A DNA stretch of 64,000 nucleotides, taken from contig NZ_CP149822.1 in the NCBI RefSeq assembly GCF_038396755.1, forward strand, positions 2,294,001-2,358,000, given 5' to 3'. The translations under genes and the position numbers were made by a program. Positions 1-9,352 of this stretch are shown piece after piece (the first letter of the stretch is position 1; each line of letters begins with the position of its first letter). This stretch comes from Chitinophaga pollutisoli. Its GTDB lineage: Bacteria > Bacteroidota > Bacteroidia > Chitinophagales > Chitinophagaceae. The notes below the pieces were generated by a model. The model ran no database searches and was not told where the DNA came from. It saw nothing but the letters and a program-made list of their open reading frames with translations.

Positions 1-248
1 TCCGGAGGCACCTCTATCATATCCGGCGCTTCGAAAATGACGGGCTTCACCACATTTTCAGCGGCTTTGGAATTTGAAGCCCATGTGTAGGCACCAATGC
101 AGAGGAGGACAATCCCCGCCATGCCAGCCACGGCGTTGCGGACGCGGCGGTCATACTTGCGGCGGAGGTCGTAGGCGCCGTAATCTTTATTGCGGGAATT
201 GAAGAGAATGTCGAGGAAGTCTGGTTTAGGCATTTGGGAGGTATTCAT
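1..248 (-). CDS. TonB-family energy transducer, N-terminal part (cut by window edge)
   Basis: Reading the complement from the ATG at 248 gives 82 codons with no stop before the window ends, so the C-terminal part is missing. Residues 16-35 carry the pattern FNSRNKDYGAYDLRRKYDRR, which is typical of Bacteroidota TonB-like proteins just before their single membrane anchor. Residues 39-57 form that hydrophobic anchor, and a proline-containing stretch begins near residue 70 (EVPP), as expected for the periplasm-spanning linker. The family couples the proton motive force, through ExbB/ExbD, to TonB-dependent outer-membrane receptors such as the SusC proteins in this window. The gene diverges from the efflux operon to its right. 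A second ATG at 233 is a possible alternative start. The C-terminal receptor-binding domain cannot be checked here. Confidence 0.8.
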   Translation of the reverse strand, partial: MNTSQMPKPDFLDILFNSRNKDYGAYDLRRKYDRRVRNAVAGMAGIVLLCIGAYTWASNSKAAENVVKPVIFEAPDMIEVPP

Positions 249-337
249 GGCGATAACGTTTAACAGGAAGATGCCCCGCCCTTACTATTTCCATAAACGA
301 TTCCCGGCGCCGTTTTTAACATATTGAACCTTTTAAC

Positions 338-362
338 GTTACGATTGTTCTACAAACGTAAC
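338..362. promoter_or_regulatory. 25-bp operator-like dyad between divergent genes
   Basis: Half-sites GTTACGATTGT (338-348) and ACAAACGTAAC (352-362) are complementary at 10 of 11 positions around a 3-base centre. It lies 30 bases upstream of the efflux-operon start and 90 bases from the TonB-like start. The size and symmetry fit a TetR-type repressor operator, a common arrangement at RND efflux operons. No TetR gene is in the window, so the binder is unknown. Confidence 0.5.
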
Positions 363-391
363 CGCTGTTGTTAAACGGATACATACCTTGT

Positions 392-1750
392 ATGAGTTGC
401 TGTTTCCCGAACATAATAAGGCGGATGGTCTGCTTGACCGCTGTGCTGACAACCGTTGCCGGAAATACCCATGCCCAGCAGGGAGGCGCGACCGGCCCCG
501 CATACACGCTGGAAGAATGCGTGCAGTATGCCCTCCGCAACCAGAACAACGTCGTCAACGCCCGGCTGTCGCGGCAGATGTCTACAGAAAAGATCCGTGA
601 AACCCGCGGCTACCTGCTCCCGCACGCCAACATCACCGGTAATTTCACCGATAACCTGAAACTCCAGACCTCTCTCATCCCCGACTTTACGGGCGACCCC
701 AATAATAAAGTCCCCGTGCAATTCGGCACCAAATTCTCCTCAGCGATCACCGGCGAAGTGACACAAACCCTCATCAACAGCGACTACTTCCTCGGCCTCA
801 AAGCCGCCAGGGTATACGACGAACTGGCCGTCCGCGATTACGAGCGCGCCGCTATCGATACCCGCGTTCAGGTTAGCGTCGCTTATTTTAATGTGCTTGT
901 CAGCCAGGAAAGCATCCGGCTGGTGGAAACCAACCTCGCCCAGTTCGGTAAAACCCTCAAGGATACACGCGCCCGGTACGACGAAGGCGTGGCCGAGCGC
1001 ATCGATGTGGATCGTATCCAGACCTCTTACAACAGTGTGGAAGCACAGCGCGCCAATCTCCAGCGGCAGCTGGATTACACTTACGACGTCCTCAAGTTCC
1101 AGATGGGCATGCCCATCGATTCTCCGGTTGCGGTGAAGGAAAATATCCGTTCGTTTACCGACGACATGCCCGATAGCCTTAACTACCGCTTCCTCGACCG
1201 GCCCGAATACGCCATGCAGCGCGTGCAGGTGGAGCTGGACCGGCTCAGCCTCAAAAGCAAGAGACTGCAGATCATTCCTACCCTCAACGCATTCGTCAAT
1301 TACGGTTTCAACTATTTTTCCGAAAACTTCGGCGATTTGTATAAAACCGGCTTCGGCACTTCCGCTCTCGGCGTCCGCCTTACCTGGCCCATTTTCTCCG
1401 GAACAGAAAGGATTTACGCCGCCCGCCAGCTCGCCCTCACCCTGCAGCAAAGCGAAAACAACTTACAATATCTCGGCCAGCAAATCCAGCTGGAAGTGCG
1501 GGAAGGGTGGACTTCCTACCGCAACAACCTCAACTCCCTCAATACCCAGGAAAAGAATATGGCCCTTACGCAGGGAATATACGACAGGGTGGTATTGAAG
1601 TATGAAGAAGGCGTGGCCACGAGCCTCGACGTGCTCTCGGCTGACAGCGAGCTGAAAACAGCGCAAAACGATTACATCAATGCATTGATCAATACCCTCA
1701 TCAGTAAAGTGAAACTCGACCAGGCGATGGGTAAAATAAAAGCGGAATAA
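392..1750 (+). CDS. TolC-family outer membrane efflux protein
   Basis: The 452-residue product forms the outer-membrane exit duct of a tripartite efflux pump. The N-terminus has a hydrophobic signal segment ending near THAQQ. The mature part begins with YTLEECVQYAL, the usual start of the first OEP (outer membrane efflux protein) helical repeat, and a second OEP repeat follows from about residue 270, with long amphipathic helices. The length is normal for the family. I chose the ATG at 392; an in-frame TTG at 368 and ATG at 425 are alternatives, and the latter leaves a shorter, more ordinary signal peptide. It is the first gene of an operon with the adaptor (10 bases downstream) and the RND pump, so all three parts of the machine are co-transcribed. 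The substrate cannot be told from sequence. Confidence 0.92.
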   Translation: MSCCFPNIIRRMVCLTAVLTTVAGNTHAQQGGATGPAYTLEECVQYALRNQNNVVNARLSRQMSTEKIRETRGYLLPHANITGNFTDNLKLQTSLIPDFTGDPNNKVPVQFGTKFSSAITGEVTQTLINSDYFLGLKAARVYDELAVRDYERAAIDTRVQVSVAYFNVLVSQESIRLVETNLAQFGKTLKDTRARYDEGVAERIDVDRIQTSYNSVEAQRANLQRQLDYTYDVLKFQMGMPIDSPVAVKENIRSFTDDMPDSLNYRFLDRPEYAMQRVQVELDRLSLKSKRLQIIPTLNAFVNYGFNYFSENFGDLYKTGFGTSALGVRLTWPIFSGTERIYAARQLALTLQQSENNLQYLGQQIQLEVREGWTSYRNNLNSLNTQEKNMALTQGIYDRVVLKYEEGVATSLDVLSADSELKTAQNDYINALINTLISKVKLDQAMGKIKAE

Positions 1751-1760
1751 ACTCCTTGTT

Positions 1761-2864
1761 ATGCAACTTTACCGGAACCTTTATATCATGCTGATCCCAC
1801 TGCTGGCGGCGGCTTGCAAGGGCAAACAAGCCCGGCAGCAGATGGCGGGGGGCGCCATGCCCAAAACCACCGTCTCCGTCTTCGAAGTGAAGGCCGCCAG
1901 CTACACCGTCACCGAAAGCTTTCCCGCTTCGTTAACCGGCAACGTGCAGGTCGATATCAAATCCGATGTGACCGGCTTCCTCCAGAAAATCCATGCGCAG
2001 GACGGCAGTAACGTTTCGAAAGGACAGGCGCTTTACGAGGTAGACAAGAGCCGCAGCCAGGCCGCATACGACGAAGCCAATGCGGCGGTAATCCAGGCGG
2101 AGGCGGACCTTGCGCTGAAGAAACGCGATTATGAACGGTATTCCAACCTGCTTAAAAAAGATGCGATTTCCAAACAAACGGTTGACCAGGCGGAAACGGC
2201 GGTAAAAACTTCCGAAGCCATGCTCGCCGCAGCCCGCGCCACGCGCGCCCGTACCGGAACCGACATCAGCCATGCCGTTTTGCGCGCGCCCATCGCCGGA
2301 AAGATCGGCATCGCGCAGCTGCGCATCGGTGACCTGGTGACGGCAGGTACCACCATTATCAACACGCTCGTCAACGAAGATCCCATCTTCGCCGATATCG
2401 ACATTCCCCAAACCCGTTACAACGAATTCCGTAAAGACGTCAGCGGCCGCGATGGCGGAAATCAATATTTCCTCACTTTCCCCAACGGCGAATTATATCC
2501 CGAACCGGGAAAAATCCTGCTGGTGAACAACGCCGTGGATCCCCGTACGGGCACGCTCCGCGTGCGGCTTACGTTTCCCAACAAAAAAGGCCAGCTTAAA
2601 TCGGGGATGACCGCCACGATGCAGATGCATTACAAAACCGGCGAACAGCAGGTGGCCATTCCCGCGAAAGCTATCATGGAACTGCTGAGCGAAGTGAAAG
2701 TCTACACCCTCGGCCCTGGAAATGTAGTGGAAGTGAAACCTGTGCAGAAAGGTTCCCTGCTCGACAGCCTGCAGATCATCAACAGCGGCCTGCAGGCCGG
2801 CGACAAGGTGATTACGGATGGCCTCCAGAAGATACGCCCCGGCGATACCGTCAATGTTAAATAA
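1761..2864 (+). CDS. RND efflux periplasmic adaptor subunit (membrane fusion lipoprotein)
   Basis: The 367-residue protein is the adaptor linking the inner-membrane RND pump to TolC. The N-terminus has a lipoprotein signal with lipobox LAAAC and lipidated Cys19. The order of parts is as in AcrA/MexA proteins: beta strands of the barrel-sandwich hybrid, a coiled-coil hairpin at roughly residues 100-165 (rich in Ala, Glu and Lys), the second half of the lipoyl-like domain (VLRAPIAGKIG), a beta-barrel domain, and a membrane-proximal domain near the C-terminus. It sits 10 bases after the TolC gene and 8 bases before the pump gene. The lipid anchor replaces the transmembrane anchor used by some adaptors. 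Confidence 0.93.
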   Translation: MQLYRNLYIMLIPLLAAACKGKQARQQMAGGAMPKTTVSVFEVKAASYTVTESFPASLTGNVQVDIKSDVTGFLQKIHAQDGSNVSKGQALYEVDKSRSQAAYDEANAAVIQAEADLALKKRDYERYSNLLKKDAISKQTVDQAETAVKTSEAMLAAARATRARTGTDISHAVLRAPIAGKIGIAQLRIGDLVTAGTTIINTLVNEDPIFADIDIPQTRYNEFRKDVSGRDGGNQYFLTFPNGELYPEPGKILLVNNAVDPRTGTLRVRLTFPNKKGQLKSGMTATMQMHYKTGEQQVAIPAKAIMELLSEVKVYTLGPGNVVEVKPVQKGSLLDSLQIINSGLQAGDKVITDGLQKIRPGDTVNVK

Positions 2865-2872
2865 AAGGCACC

Positions 2873-5800
2873 ATGATTGCGAAAACGTTCATAGAAAGGA
2901 AGAATACTACGATCGTGATTGCCATCATCATGGTGATCGTAGGCCTCATCTGCATGATCAATCTGCCGGTGGCCCAGCTCCCCGACATTGCGCCGCCAAC
3001 CGTATCCGTGAGCGCCAGTTATATCGGGGCCAACTCCACCACCGTGGAAGAAACGGTGACCACGCCCATCGAGAACCAGGTAAACGGTACCCCCGGCGCC
3101 ATGTACCTGCAATCGGCCAGCGCGAACGACGGGTCCATGAGTATTACCGTCACATTCGAAATCGGCACCGATCCCGACATTTCCACCCTTGATGTGCAAA
3201 ACCGCGTGAGCATCGCCTCGCCCAGCGTACCTGACGACGTGCGCCGTGTGGGCATCACCACCAAAAAGCGCTCGAACGACATGCTCATGGTGGTAGCCTT
3301 GCTTTCGCCGAACGGCACGCACTCCAAAGCATTCCTCGACAACTACCTCAATATCAACCTGAAGCCAGAAATTTCTCGTGTGAACGGCGTGGGCGACGTG
3401 CAGGCCTTCTCCAACGATTACTCCATGCGCATTTGGCTGGACCCGGAGAAGATGGCCAACCTCGGCCTCACGCCCGCCATGGTGGCGGGCGCCATCCAGG
3501 AGCAGAACACCCAGGCGCCGGCAGGCATCATCGGTGCGCCTCCCGCCAATAAAGACCAGGCTTTCGAATATTCCGTGAAAGTGCGCGGCCGCCTGCTCAC
3601 TGCGGAAGAATTCGGCGACATCATCGTGTCCAGCAATCCAAATACCGGCTCCCTCGTGCGCCTGTCCGACATTTCGCGGCAGGAGCTCGGATCCTTCAGT
3701 TACGCGATTGACGTAAAGGCCGACGGCAAAACCGGTACAGGGATGGGCATCTACCTCACACCCGGCGCCAACGCCCTCGACGTGGCCGAACGCGTGGAAG
3801 CGCGGATGGCGGAGCTGAAAAAAACATTCCCCGACGACATCGACTGGATGGTGCCGTTTGAAACCGTTTCCTTCGTGCGGATTTCCATCAGCGAAGTGAT
3901 CCAGACGTTTATCGAAGCGCTGCTGCTTGTGGTGATCGTGGTGTACATCTTCCTGCAAAGCTGGCGCGCCACGCTGATTCCCATCCTCGTTATCCCGGTG
4001 TCGCTCATCGGAACGTTCATCTTCTTCCAGCTACTGGGCTTTTCGATCAATACGCTGACGTTGTTCGGCTTTGTATTGGCGATCGGGATTGTGGTGGACG
4101 ACGCCATTGTGGTGGTGGAAGCGGTCCAGCATCATATCGACGCCAATGGCATGACCCCGCGCGATGCTACTTTCAAGGCGATGGAAGAAGTGTCGGCGCC
4201 GGTGATCGCCATCGGCCTGATCCTCGCGGCGGTATTCGTGCCCGTGGCGTTTATCCCCGGCGTGAGCGGGAAGCTATACCAGCAGTTCGCACTGACGATC
4301 GCTTTTTCCGTAATCCTCTCCGCTTTCCTGGCGCTCAGCCTTACGCCGGCGTTGTGCGCAGTGATGATGCGCCCTTCCAACCTCAATCCAGAATCGAAAG
4401 GGCTGGGTAAGCTGCACTACAAATTCAACACCTGGTTCGATAAATTCACGAAAAGCTACACCCATGGCGTTCGCAGGTCGATCAAGCAGACCGCGTTGGT
4501 TTTGATATTGATGGGCATCCTGTTTGGCGCGGCTTTCCTGTTGTTCAAGCGCGTGCCCTCGACTTTTGTACCGCAGGAAGACATGGGCGCGATGTTCCTG
4601 GCGCTTGACCTGCCGGATGCATCTTCATCCATGCGTACCCGCCAACTGGCCGAACATGTCAACCATATCCTGTCGGAAGACCCTGCTGTGCAGCACTACA
4701 TGGCAGTAACAGGGATGAACTTCATCGGCGGCGGCGCGGTAAAACCCAGTTCCGCGACCTGGTTCGTGAACCTCAAGCCCTGGGACGAACGATACGCCAA
4801 CGGGCAGAACATGAAAACGGTGCTGGGCAGGATTCAGGGCAAGCTGGCCCAGATCACGGAAGCCACGGCGCTGGTTATTCCGGCGCCTACGCTGCGGGGG
4901 CTCGGCACGTCTTCCGGGTTCTCGTATGTCTTGGAGCAGCGCTCCGGGACCGACATCACCGAATTTGCGCGGGTGCTGCAAAACGTGTTGATCGCGGCGA
5001 ACAAGCGGCCGGAGATACAAATGGCGTACGCTTTCTTCAGCGCTTCCACGCCGGAATACGATGTGGAGGTCGACAGGGAAAGGTGTAAACAGATGGGCGT
5101 GGCCGTGAATGACGTGTTCAGCGCGCTGCAAACGTTTTTAGGCGGCATGTACGTGAATGATTTCACCCGTTTCGGCAGGAGCTTCCGCGTGGTGCTGCAG
5201 GCCGACACCGCTTACCGTAAAAACATCAGCCAGCTGCAATACTATTATGTCCGGAATGCATCCGGCACGATGGTGCCGCTGAGCACGCTGATCAATTATA
5301 AGATGGGTGCGGGCGCCCCCGTCATCAACCACTTCAACCTGTACCGCTCCGCGGAAATCAGCGGCACGAGCAACCCCGGATTTTCTTCCGGCGACGCGAT
5401 CCGGGCCATGGAAGAGGTTTCTGCGGAAGTGCTCCCCGCCAATTTCGGATACGACTGGTCCAATATATCCCGCCAGGAAATCGAAGCGGGCAACAAGAGT
5501 TTCCTCATTTTTATGTTGTCCATCCTTTTCGTATTCCTGTTATTAACTGCCTTATATGAAAGTTGGTCTGTCCCATTTTCGGTTCTCCTGGCCGTCCCTG
5601 TAGCCTTGTTTGGAAGCATTCTTGCACTTTGGCTTACCGGGCAAGCCAATAGCGTATATAGCCAGATCGGGCTTATAACGTTGATTGGTTTGTCCGCCAA
5701 GAATGCCATCCTGATCGTTGAATTCTGCAAGGAGCGTGTAGACAGGGGGATGCCGTTGATCCAGGCTACGCTGGAAGCCGTGGCCCTTCGTTTCCGGCCG

Positions 5801-6052
5801 ATCCTCATGACGTCGTTCGCGTTTATTCTTGGCGTGTTGCCGCTGGTATTTTCCCAGGGCGCGGGCGCGGCGTCGCGCACCAATATCGGGTTTACAGTGG
5901 TGGGGGGGATGCTGGCGGCTACATTGCTGGGGATCTTCACCGTGCCGGTATTGTACGTGCTGATCACGCGGCTGGCGTATGGCAAGAAGAAGCTGGCGCA
6001 GCTGGAAGAAGAAGGGAAAGACAATCCGGCCAACCAGCCGGGGCATCATTAG
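2873..6052 (+). CDS. RND family multidrug efflux permease (HAE1 type)
   Basis: At 1059 residues it has the full length of AcrB-type hydrophobe/amphiphile pumps. An N-terminal membrane helix (residues ~10-30) is followed by a large periplasmic domain (VEETVTTPIENQVNGTPG is a conserved porter segment), a block of membrane helices near 335-500 holding the proton-relay motif VVDDAIVVVE, a second periplasmic domain, and a second block of helices at 870-1040. It exports small amphiphilic compounds using the proton gradient. It is the third gene of the tolC-adaptor-pump operon. Its stop codon overlaps the stop of the convergent antiporter gene by 4 bases (6049-6052), so there is no room for a terminator between them. 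Confidence 0.95.
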   Translation: MIAKTFIERKNTTIVIAIIMVIVGLICMINLPVAQLPDIAPPTVSVSASYIGANSTTVEETVTTPIENQVNGTPGAMYLQSASANDGSMSITVTFEIGTDPDISTLDVQNRVSIASPSVPDDVRRVGITTKKRSNDMLMVVALLSPNGTHSKAFLDNYLNINLKPEISRVNGVGDVQAFSNDYSMRIWLDPEKMANLGLTPAMVAGAIQEQNTQAPAGIIGAPPANKDQAFEYSVKVRGRLLTAEEFGDIIVSSNPNTGSLVRLSDISRQELGSFSYAIDVKADGKTGTGMGIYLTPGANALDVAERVEARMAELKKTFPDDIDWMVPFETVSFVRISISEVIQTFIEALLLVVIVVYIFLQSWRATLIPILVIPVSLIGTFIFFQLLGFSINTLTLFGFVLAIGIVVDDAIVVVEAVQHHIDANGMTPRDATFKAMEEVSAPVIAIGLILAAVFVPVAFIPGVSGKLYQQFALTIAFSVILSAFLALSLTPALCAVMMRPSNLNPESKGLGKLHYKFNTWFDKFTKSYTHGVRRSIKQTALVLILMGILFGAAFLLFKRVPSTFVPQEDMGAMFLALDLPDASSSMRTRQLAEHVNHILSEDPAVQHYMAVTGMNFIGGGAVKPSSATWFVNLKPWDERYANGQNMKTVLGRIQGKLAQITEATALVIPAPTLRGLGTSSGFSYVLEQRSGTDITEFARVLQNVLIAANKRPEIQMAYAFFSASTPEYDVEVDRERCKQMGVAVNDVFSALQTFLGGMYVNDFTRFGRSFRVVLQADTAYRKNISQLQYYYVRNASGTMVPLSTLINYKMGAGAPVINHFNLYRSAEISGTSNPGFSSGDAIRAMEEVSAEVLPANFGYDWSNISRQEIEAGNKSFLIFMLSILFVFLLLTALYESWSVPFSVLLAVPVALFGSILALWLTGQANSVYSQIGLITLIGLSAKNAILIVEFCKERVDRGMPLIQATLEAVALRFRPILMTSFAFILGVLPLVFSQGAGAASRTNIGFTVVGGMLAATLLGIFTVPVLYVLITRLAYGKKKLAQLEEEGKDNPANQPGHH

Positions 6053-7914
6053 TTCCTTTCTTCGGCATTGTCGCGCTCCCACCCGGTGTCGCGGATCATC
6101 ATGTTCGTATAGGCATCTGCCTGTATGATTTTCTGCAATTCTTCTATTCTTTCTTTCGCCGCGTTCACGTATTGCTTGTCGTCGCGGAAAGCGGCCAGGC
6201 CTTTGAGGGATTTTTCGTCGAACCGGCGGAACATCCTCGCGGCGCGTTGCGACTGGTACGCTCTGCGCCCCAGCATTTCGAGCACATCCGTGCCCAGGCG
6301 CAACGAGGTATCGATGGTTTCCCGGTAAATATGGAGTACGCCCGCGTTCATCAGGTCGAAGGCGTCGGCATTATCCACGGCGCGCACCAGCATGCGGAGG
6401 TGCGGAAAATGTTTCTTCACGGCCTGCACCACTTCCAGGTTCTTCTCCGGCGTAGCCATGGCCACCACGATGATGGCAGCCTGTTCCGCCCCGGCCGACT
6501 TCAACATTTCGAACCGCGAAGCGTCGCCGTAATGTACTTTGAGGCCCATCTTGCGGAGGAGGTCTACCCTGTCGGAATCCAGGTCCAGCACCGTGGCCGG
6601 CACGCCGCTGGCACGCAGGAAGCGGCCGATCACCGTGCCGAAATGATCGAACCCGGCGATGATCACCGCGTTACGCTCATCGATCTTGTCATCTTCCCGT
6701 TCATTTTCTTTTGACATCCCCTCAAACTTCGGCTGTATCCATTTTTCGTAAGCGAGCATTACCAATGGGGTGAGCGCCATCGATATTGCGACCACGGCCA
6801 TCATCAAATCCACCAACTGCTGCGGCAGCAGCTTCGCGCCGGCAGAGAAAGAAAACAGTACAAAAGCGAATTCGCCTACCTGCGGCAGCGCGAAGGAGAA
6901 CAGCAGGTTCTGGTCGCGGCTGAGCCGGAAGAGCTTGCCAAGTCCCGCCAGCACGATGAATTTCACGATCATGATCCCAATCACCAGGCCGGCAACGATC
7001 CACGGCGAATTTTCGATGAGATCGAAGTTGATGGTGGCGCCTACGCCGATGAAGAACAAACCCAGCAGCAATCCCTTGAACGGTTCGATATCGCTTTCCA
7101 GTTCATGCCGGTATTCGCTGTTGGCGAGCAGCACGCCGCCCAGGAAAGCGCCCAGCGCCGGGCTCAGCCCCACCAGCGTCATCAGCACGGCGATCCCAAC
7201 CACCAGGAGCAACGCCGAAGCGGTAAACAGCTCCCGCAGCCGGGTGCGCGCCACGATGTGGAGTACCGGCTTCACAATGTAACGCCCTCCTATCACCAGC
7301 CCCAGCACGGCTCCCAGCACCACGATCGTTTTCACCCAAGCCGGCTGGTGCTCAATCAGCGAGCTGGTTTCTTCGGCCGTCAACGTTGTGCCGGCGGGCG
7401 CCAGCAGCGGAAAGATCGCCAGCATGGGGATCACCGCGATATCCTGGAACAGCAATACGGAAAATGCGCTCTGCCCGGCGGCGGAACCCATTTGTCCCTT
7501 TTCGGTTAATATTTGCAAAACGATGGCGGTAGATGAAAGCGACAGGATCATCCCGATCACGAGCGCCTGGTTCCAGGGCAGCCCGCAGGCCATGGCCAGC
7601 CCGCCGATCAGCATGGCCGTCACCACTACCTGCAACCCGCCGAGCCCCAGGATGGGCGCGCGCAGTTTCCATAAAAGGGAGGGCTCCAGTTCCATGCCTA
7701 TCAAAAACAGCATCATCACCACGCCGAACTCCGCGAAATGCATGAGATCCTGCCCGCTCTGCCCGATCAGCCCCAGCAGGGCAGGACCGATGATGATCCC
7801 GCCGAGCAGGTAACCCAGCACGGAACCGAGATTCAGCTTTTTGGCCAGCGGCACAAACACCACCATCGTAGCCAGATACACAAGTGCCTGATAAAAGAAG
7901 GATTCGTTCGACAT
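6049..7914 (-). CDS. CPA2-family K+/H+ antiporter with TrkA-N domain (KefB/KefC-like)
   Basis: The 621-residue membrane protein has about 12-13 hydrophobic segments in residues 5-390, the sodium/proton exchanger fold of the CPA2 family, followed by a cytoplasmic RCK/TrkA-N nucleotide-binding domain from about residue 408 (VIIAGFDHFGTVIGRFL, then LDLDSDRVDLL and YGDASR). In E. coli KefB/KefC this domain binds glutathione and NAD(H) and gates potassium efflux, which acidifies the cytoplasm during electrophile stress. The gene 18 bases upstream encodes a KefF-like ancillary oxidoreductase, which strongly supports a Kef-type function. Whether gating uses glutathione is not known here, since many Bacteroidota lack it. 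The coding end overlaps the RND pump gene by 4 bases. Confidence 0.9.
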   Translation of the reverse strand: MSNESFFYQALVYLATMVVFVPLAKKLNLGSVLGYLLGGIIIGPALLGLIGQSGQDLMHFAEFGVVMMLFLIGMELEPSLLWKLRAPILGLGGLQVVVTAMLIGGLAMACGLPWNQALVIGMILSLSSTAIVLQILTEKGQMGSAAGQSAFSVLLFQDIAVIPMLAIFPLLAPAGTTLTAEETSSLIEHQPAWVKTIVVLGAVLGLVIGGRYIVKPVLHIVARTRLRELFTASALLLVVGIAVLMTLVGLSPALGAFLGGVLLANSEYRHELESDIEPFKGLLLGLFFIGVGATINFDLIENSPWIVAGLVIGIMIVKFIVLAGLGKLFRLSRDQNLLFSFALPQVGEFAFVLFSFSAGAKLLPQQLVDLMMAVVAISMALTPLVMLAYEKWIQPKFEGMSKENEREDDKIDERNAVIIAGFDHFGTVIGRFLRASGVPATVLDLDSDRVDLLRKMGLKVHYGDASRFEMLKSAGAEQAAIIVVAMATPEKNLEVVQAVKKHFPHLRMLVRAVDNADAFDLMNAGVLHIYRETIDTSLRLGTDVLEMLGRRAYQSQRAARMFRRFDEKSLKGLAAFRDDKQYVNAAKERIEELQKIIQADAYTNMMIRDTGWERDNAEERN

Positions 7915-7932
7915 ATGTAGGATTTACTGGGT

Positions 7933-8547
7933 TCAGCGGGGAGGCGCCGGCAAAAGCCCCGGCAGGCCCGTCAGCATATTGGCTTCGGGCTGGCGCATCA
8001 GTGCCTTGAGATCGATCGTGTTATTAGAAAGCCCTTGCAGCAGTTGAACAAAGCCATCTGCATATCGCGCCAGGTCTTCGTCGGCGATATGCGCGGAACC
8101 CGGAACGATGTAAGGCGGAAGGTAATCCATATGGCACAACGCCGCCGTTTGCCGGTAAGGCAGCAGGAAGTCGCAGACCGCGTGGCCGTGGTGCCCTCCG
8201 GCCGTGTATGCGTGCGCATTGCCGCCGGTGGAGATCACCTGCATGAGGTATTTCCCCTGCAGCGCAACGCCGTCTTTGCCATACGCCCAGCCATGTTCCA
8301 GCACGAGGTCCATCCATTGTTTCAGGAGGGCCGGACCGCTGTACCAATAAAAAGGATGTTGCAGGATGATGAGGTCGTGCTTTTCGAGGATGGGCTGCTC
8401 CTGTTTGGGCAACACGTCGAAATCGGGATATTCTTCGTACAGATCGCGCAGCGTTATGCCGGGCAGCGTGCGCACCGCCTTCAGGAGCCGGGCATGCACG
8501 CGCGAGCGCTCGAATGCCGGATGGGCGAACAGGATTAGAATTTTCAA
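7933..8547 (-). CDS. KefF/MdaB-like NAD(P)H oxidoreductase (flavodoxin fold)
   Basis: The 204-residue cytosolic flavoprotein starts with KILILFAHPAFERS, the FMN-binding first strand of the flavodoxin-like quinone reductase family, and contains LQHPFYWYSGPALLKQW and VISTGG, as in KefF. KefF-type proteins reduce quinones and activate the KefC antiporter, and the antiporter lies 18 bases downstream in the same operon. The start appears to be a TTG at 8547: the reading frame has no upstream ATG before a stop, and the conserved first strand begins at once. A rare start of this kind suggests low expression. A general NAD(P)H:quinone oxidoreductase role independent of the antiporter is the alternative. 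Confidence 0.85.
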   Translation of the reverse strand: MKILILFAHPAFERSRVHARLLKAVRTLPGITLRDLYEEYPDFDVLPKQEQPILEKHDLIILQHPFYWYSGPALLKQWMDLVLEHGWAYGKDGVALQGKYLMQVISTGGNAHAYTAGGHHGHAVCDFLLPYRQTAALCHMDYLPPYIVPGSAHIADEDLARYADGFVQLLQGLSNNTIDLKALMRQPEANMLTGLPGLLPAPPR

Positions 8548-8626
8548 ACGGCTAAAAATTACAAATGTGCACTGAAGTTAAGATTTTATTCCACTCCAAT
8601 GCACATTCGCAAGTAGTAAGGTATCC

Positions 8627-9352
8627 TTATATCTGCAGGGCTCCCGCCGCCGCTTCGTCCACGAACCAGTGCAACTGGCCGTTTTCGGGGCGGATGAGCT
8701 GGGAAGGATATTTGTCGGGGTCCGGATTGCCGTCGAGCACCGCTTTCAGCGTCAGCGCCTTTCCTTCTCCCGTAGCCATAAACACCACGCAGGAAGCGAG
8801 GTTGGTAACGGGAGCGGTGAGGGTGATGCGGTACATGTCCTGCGCTTCCAGCCAAAAGGATTTCGCCCAGGCTTTCTTCTCCTGGACGATCGGCAGGCCG
8901 GGGAACAGCGACAACGTATGGCCATCGTCGCCCATGCCGAGGAGCACCAGGTCGAAGGTGTTCTCCTTTCCTTTGAAATATTTGTGCAGGATGGTTTCGT
9001 ATTCCTTCGCGGATGCTTCCGGCTCGATGTCCGTCCGCATCACATGGATATTTTCGGGAAGGGCGCCCACTTTGTCGAGCAGCACGTCGTACGCCATGCG
9101 GGCGTTGTTGCGCGGGTCTTCGAAAGGCACGGCGCGCTCGTCCCCCCAGAAGAAATGTACGCGGTTCCACTCGATCATGTTCACGTAAGGCTCTTTGGCG
9201 AGCAGCGCGTACAGGCTTTTCGGGGTGTTGCCGCCGGACAGCACGAAGGTGAAGATTTCCTTTTGCTGCAGCGTTTCCTGGATGTACTGTGTCAGGAACG
9301 CGGCCAGGTTTTCACTGAGCTGTTGCGGATTATTGGCGATGTGTAATTCCAT
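8627..9352 (-). CDS. pgl: 6-phosphogluconolactonase
   Basis: The 241-residue enzyme hydrolyses 6-phosphoglucono-1,5-lactone to 6-phosphogluconate, the second step of the oxidative pentose phosphate pathway. It is of the DevB/glucosamine-6-phosphate isomerase-like type: the phosphate-binding loop VLSGGNTPKSLY is near residue 40, FFWGDERAV near 75 and LLGMGDDGHTLSLFPG near 145. Length and start match the family. It is the last gene of gnd-zwf-pgl. Its start lies inside the present 3' end of zwf, but that overlap probably comes from a missing base in zwf (see zwf). Confidence 0.95.
   Translation of the reverse strand: MELHIANNPQQLSENLAAFLTQYIQETLQQKEIFTFVLSGGNTPKSLYALLAKEPYVNMIEWNRVHFFWGDERAVPFEDPRNNARMAYDVLLDKVGALPENIHVMRTDIEPEASAKEYETILHKYFKGKENTFDLVLLGMGDDGHTLSLFPGLPIVQEKKAWAKSFWLEAQDMYRITLTAPVTNLASCVVFMATGEGKALTLKAVLDGNPDPDKYPSQLIRPENGQLHWFVDEAAAGALQI

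Noticed and set aside
2702-3958. 418-residue minus-strand frame inside the RND pump gene
   Set aside because: His/Gly-rich mirror of the pump's coding frame; no recognisable domain.
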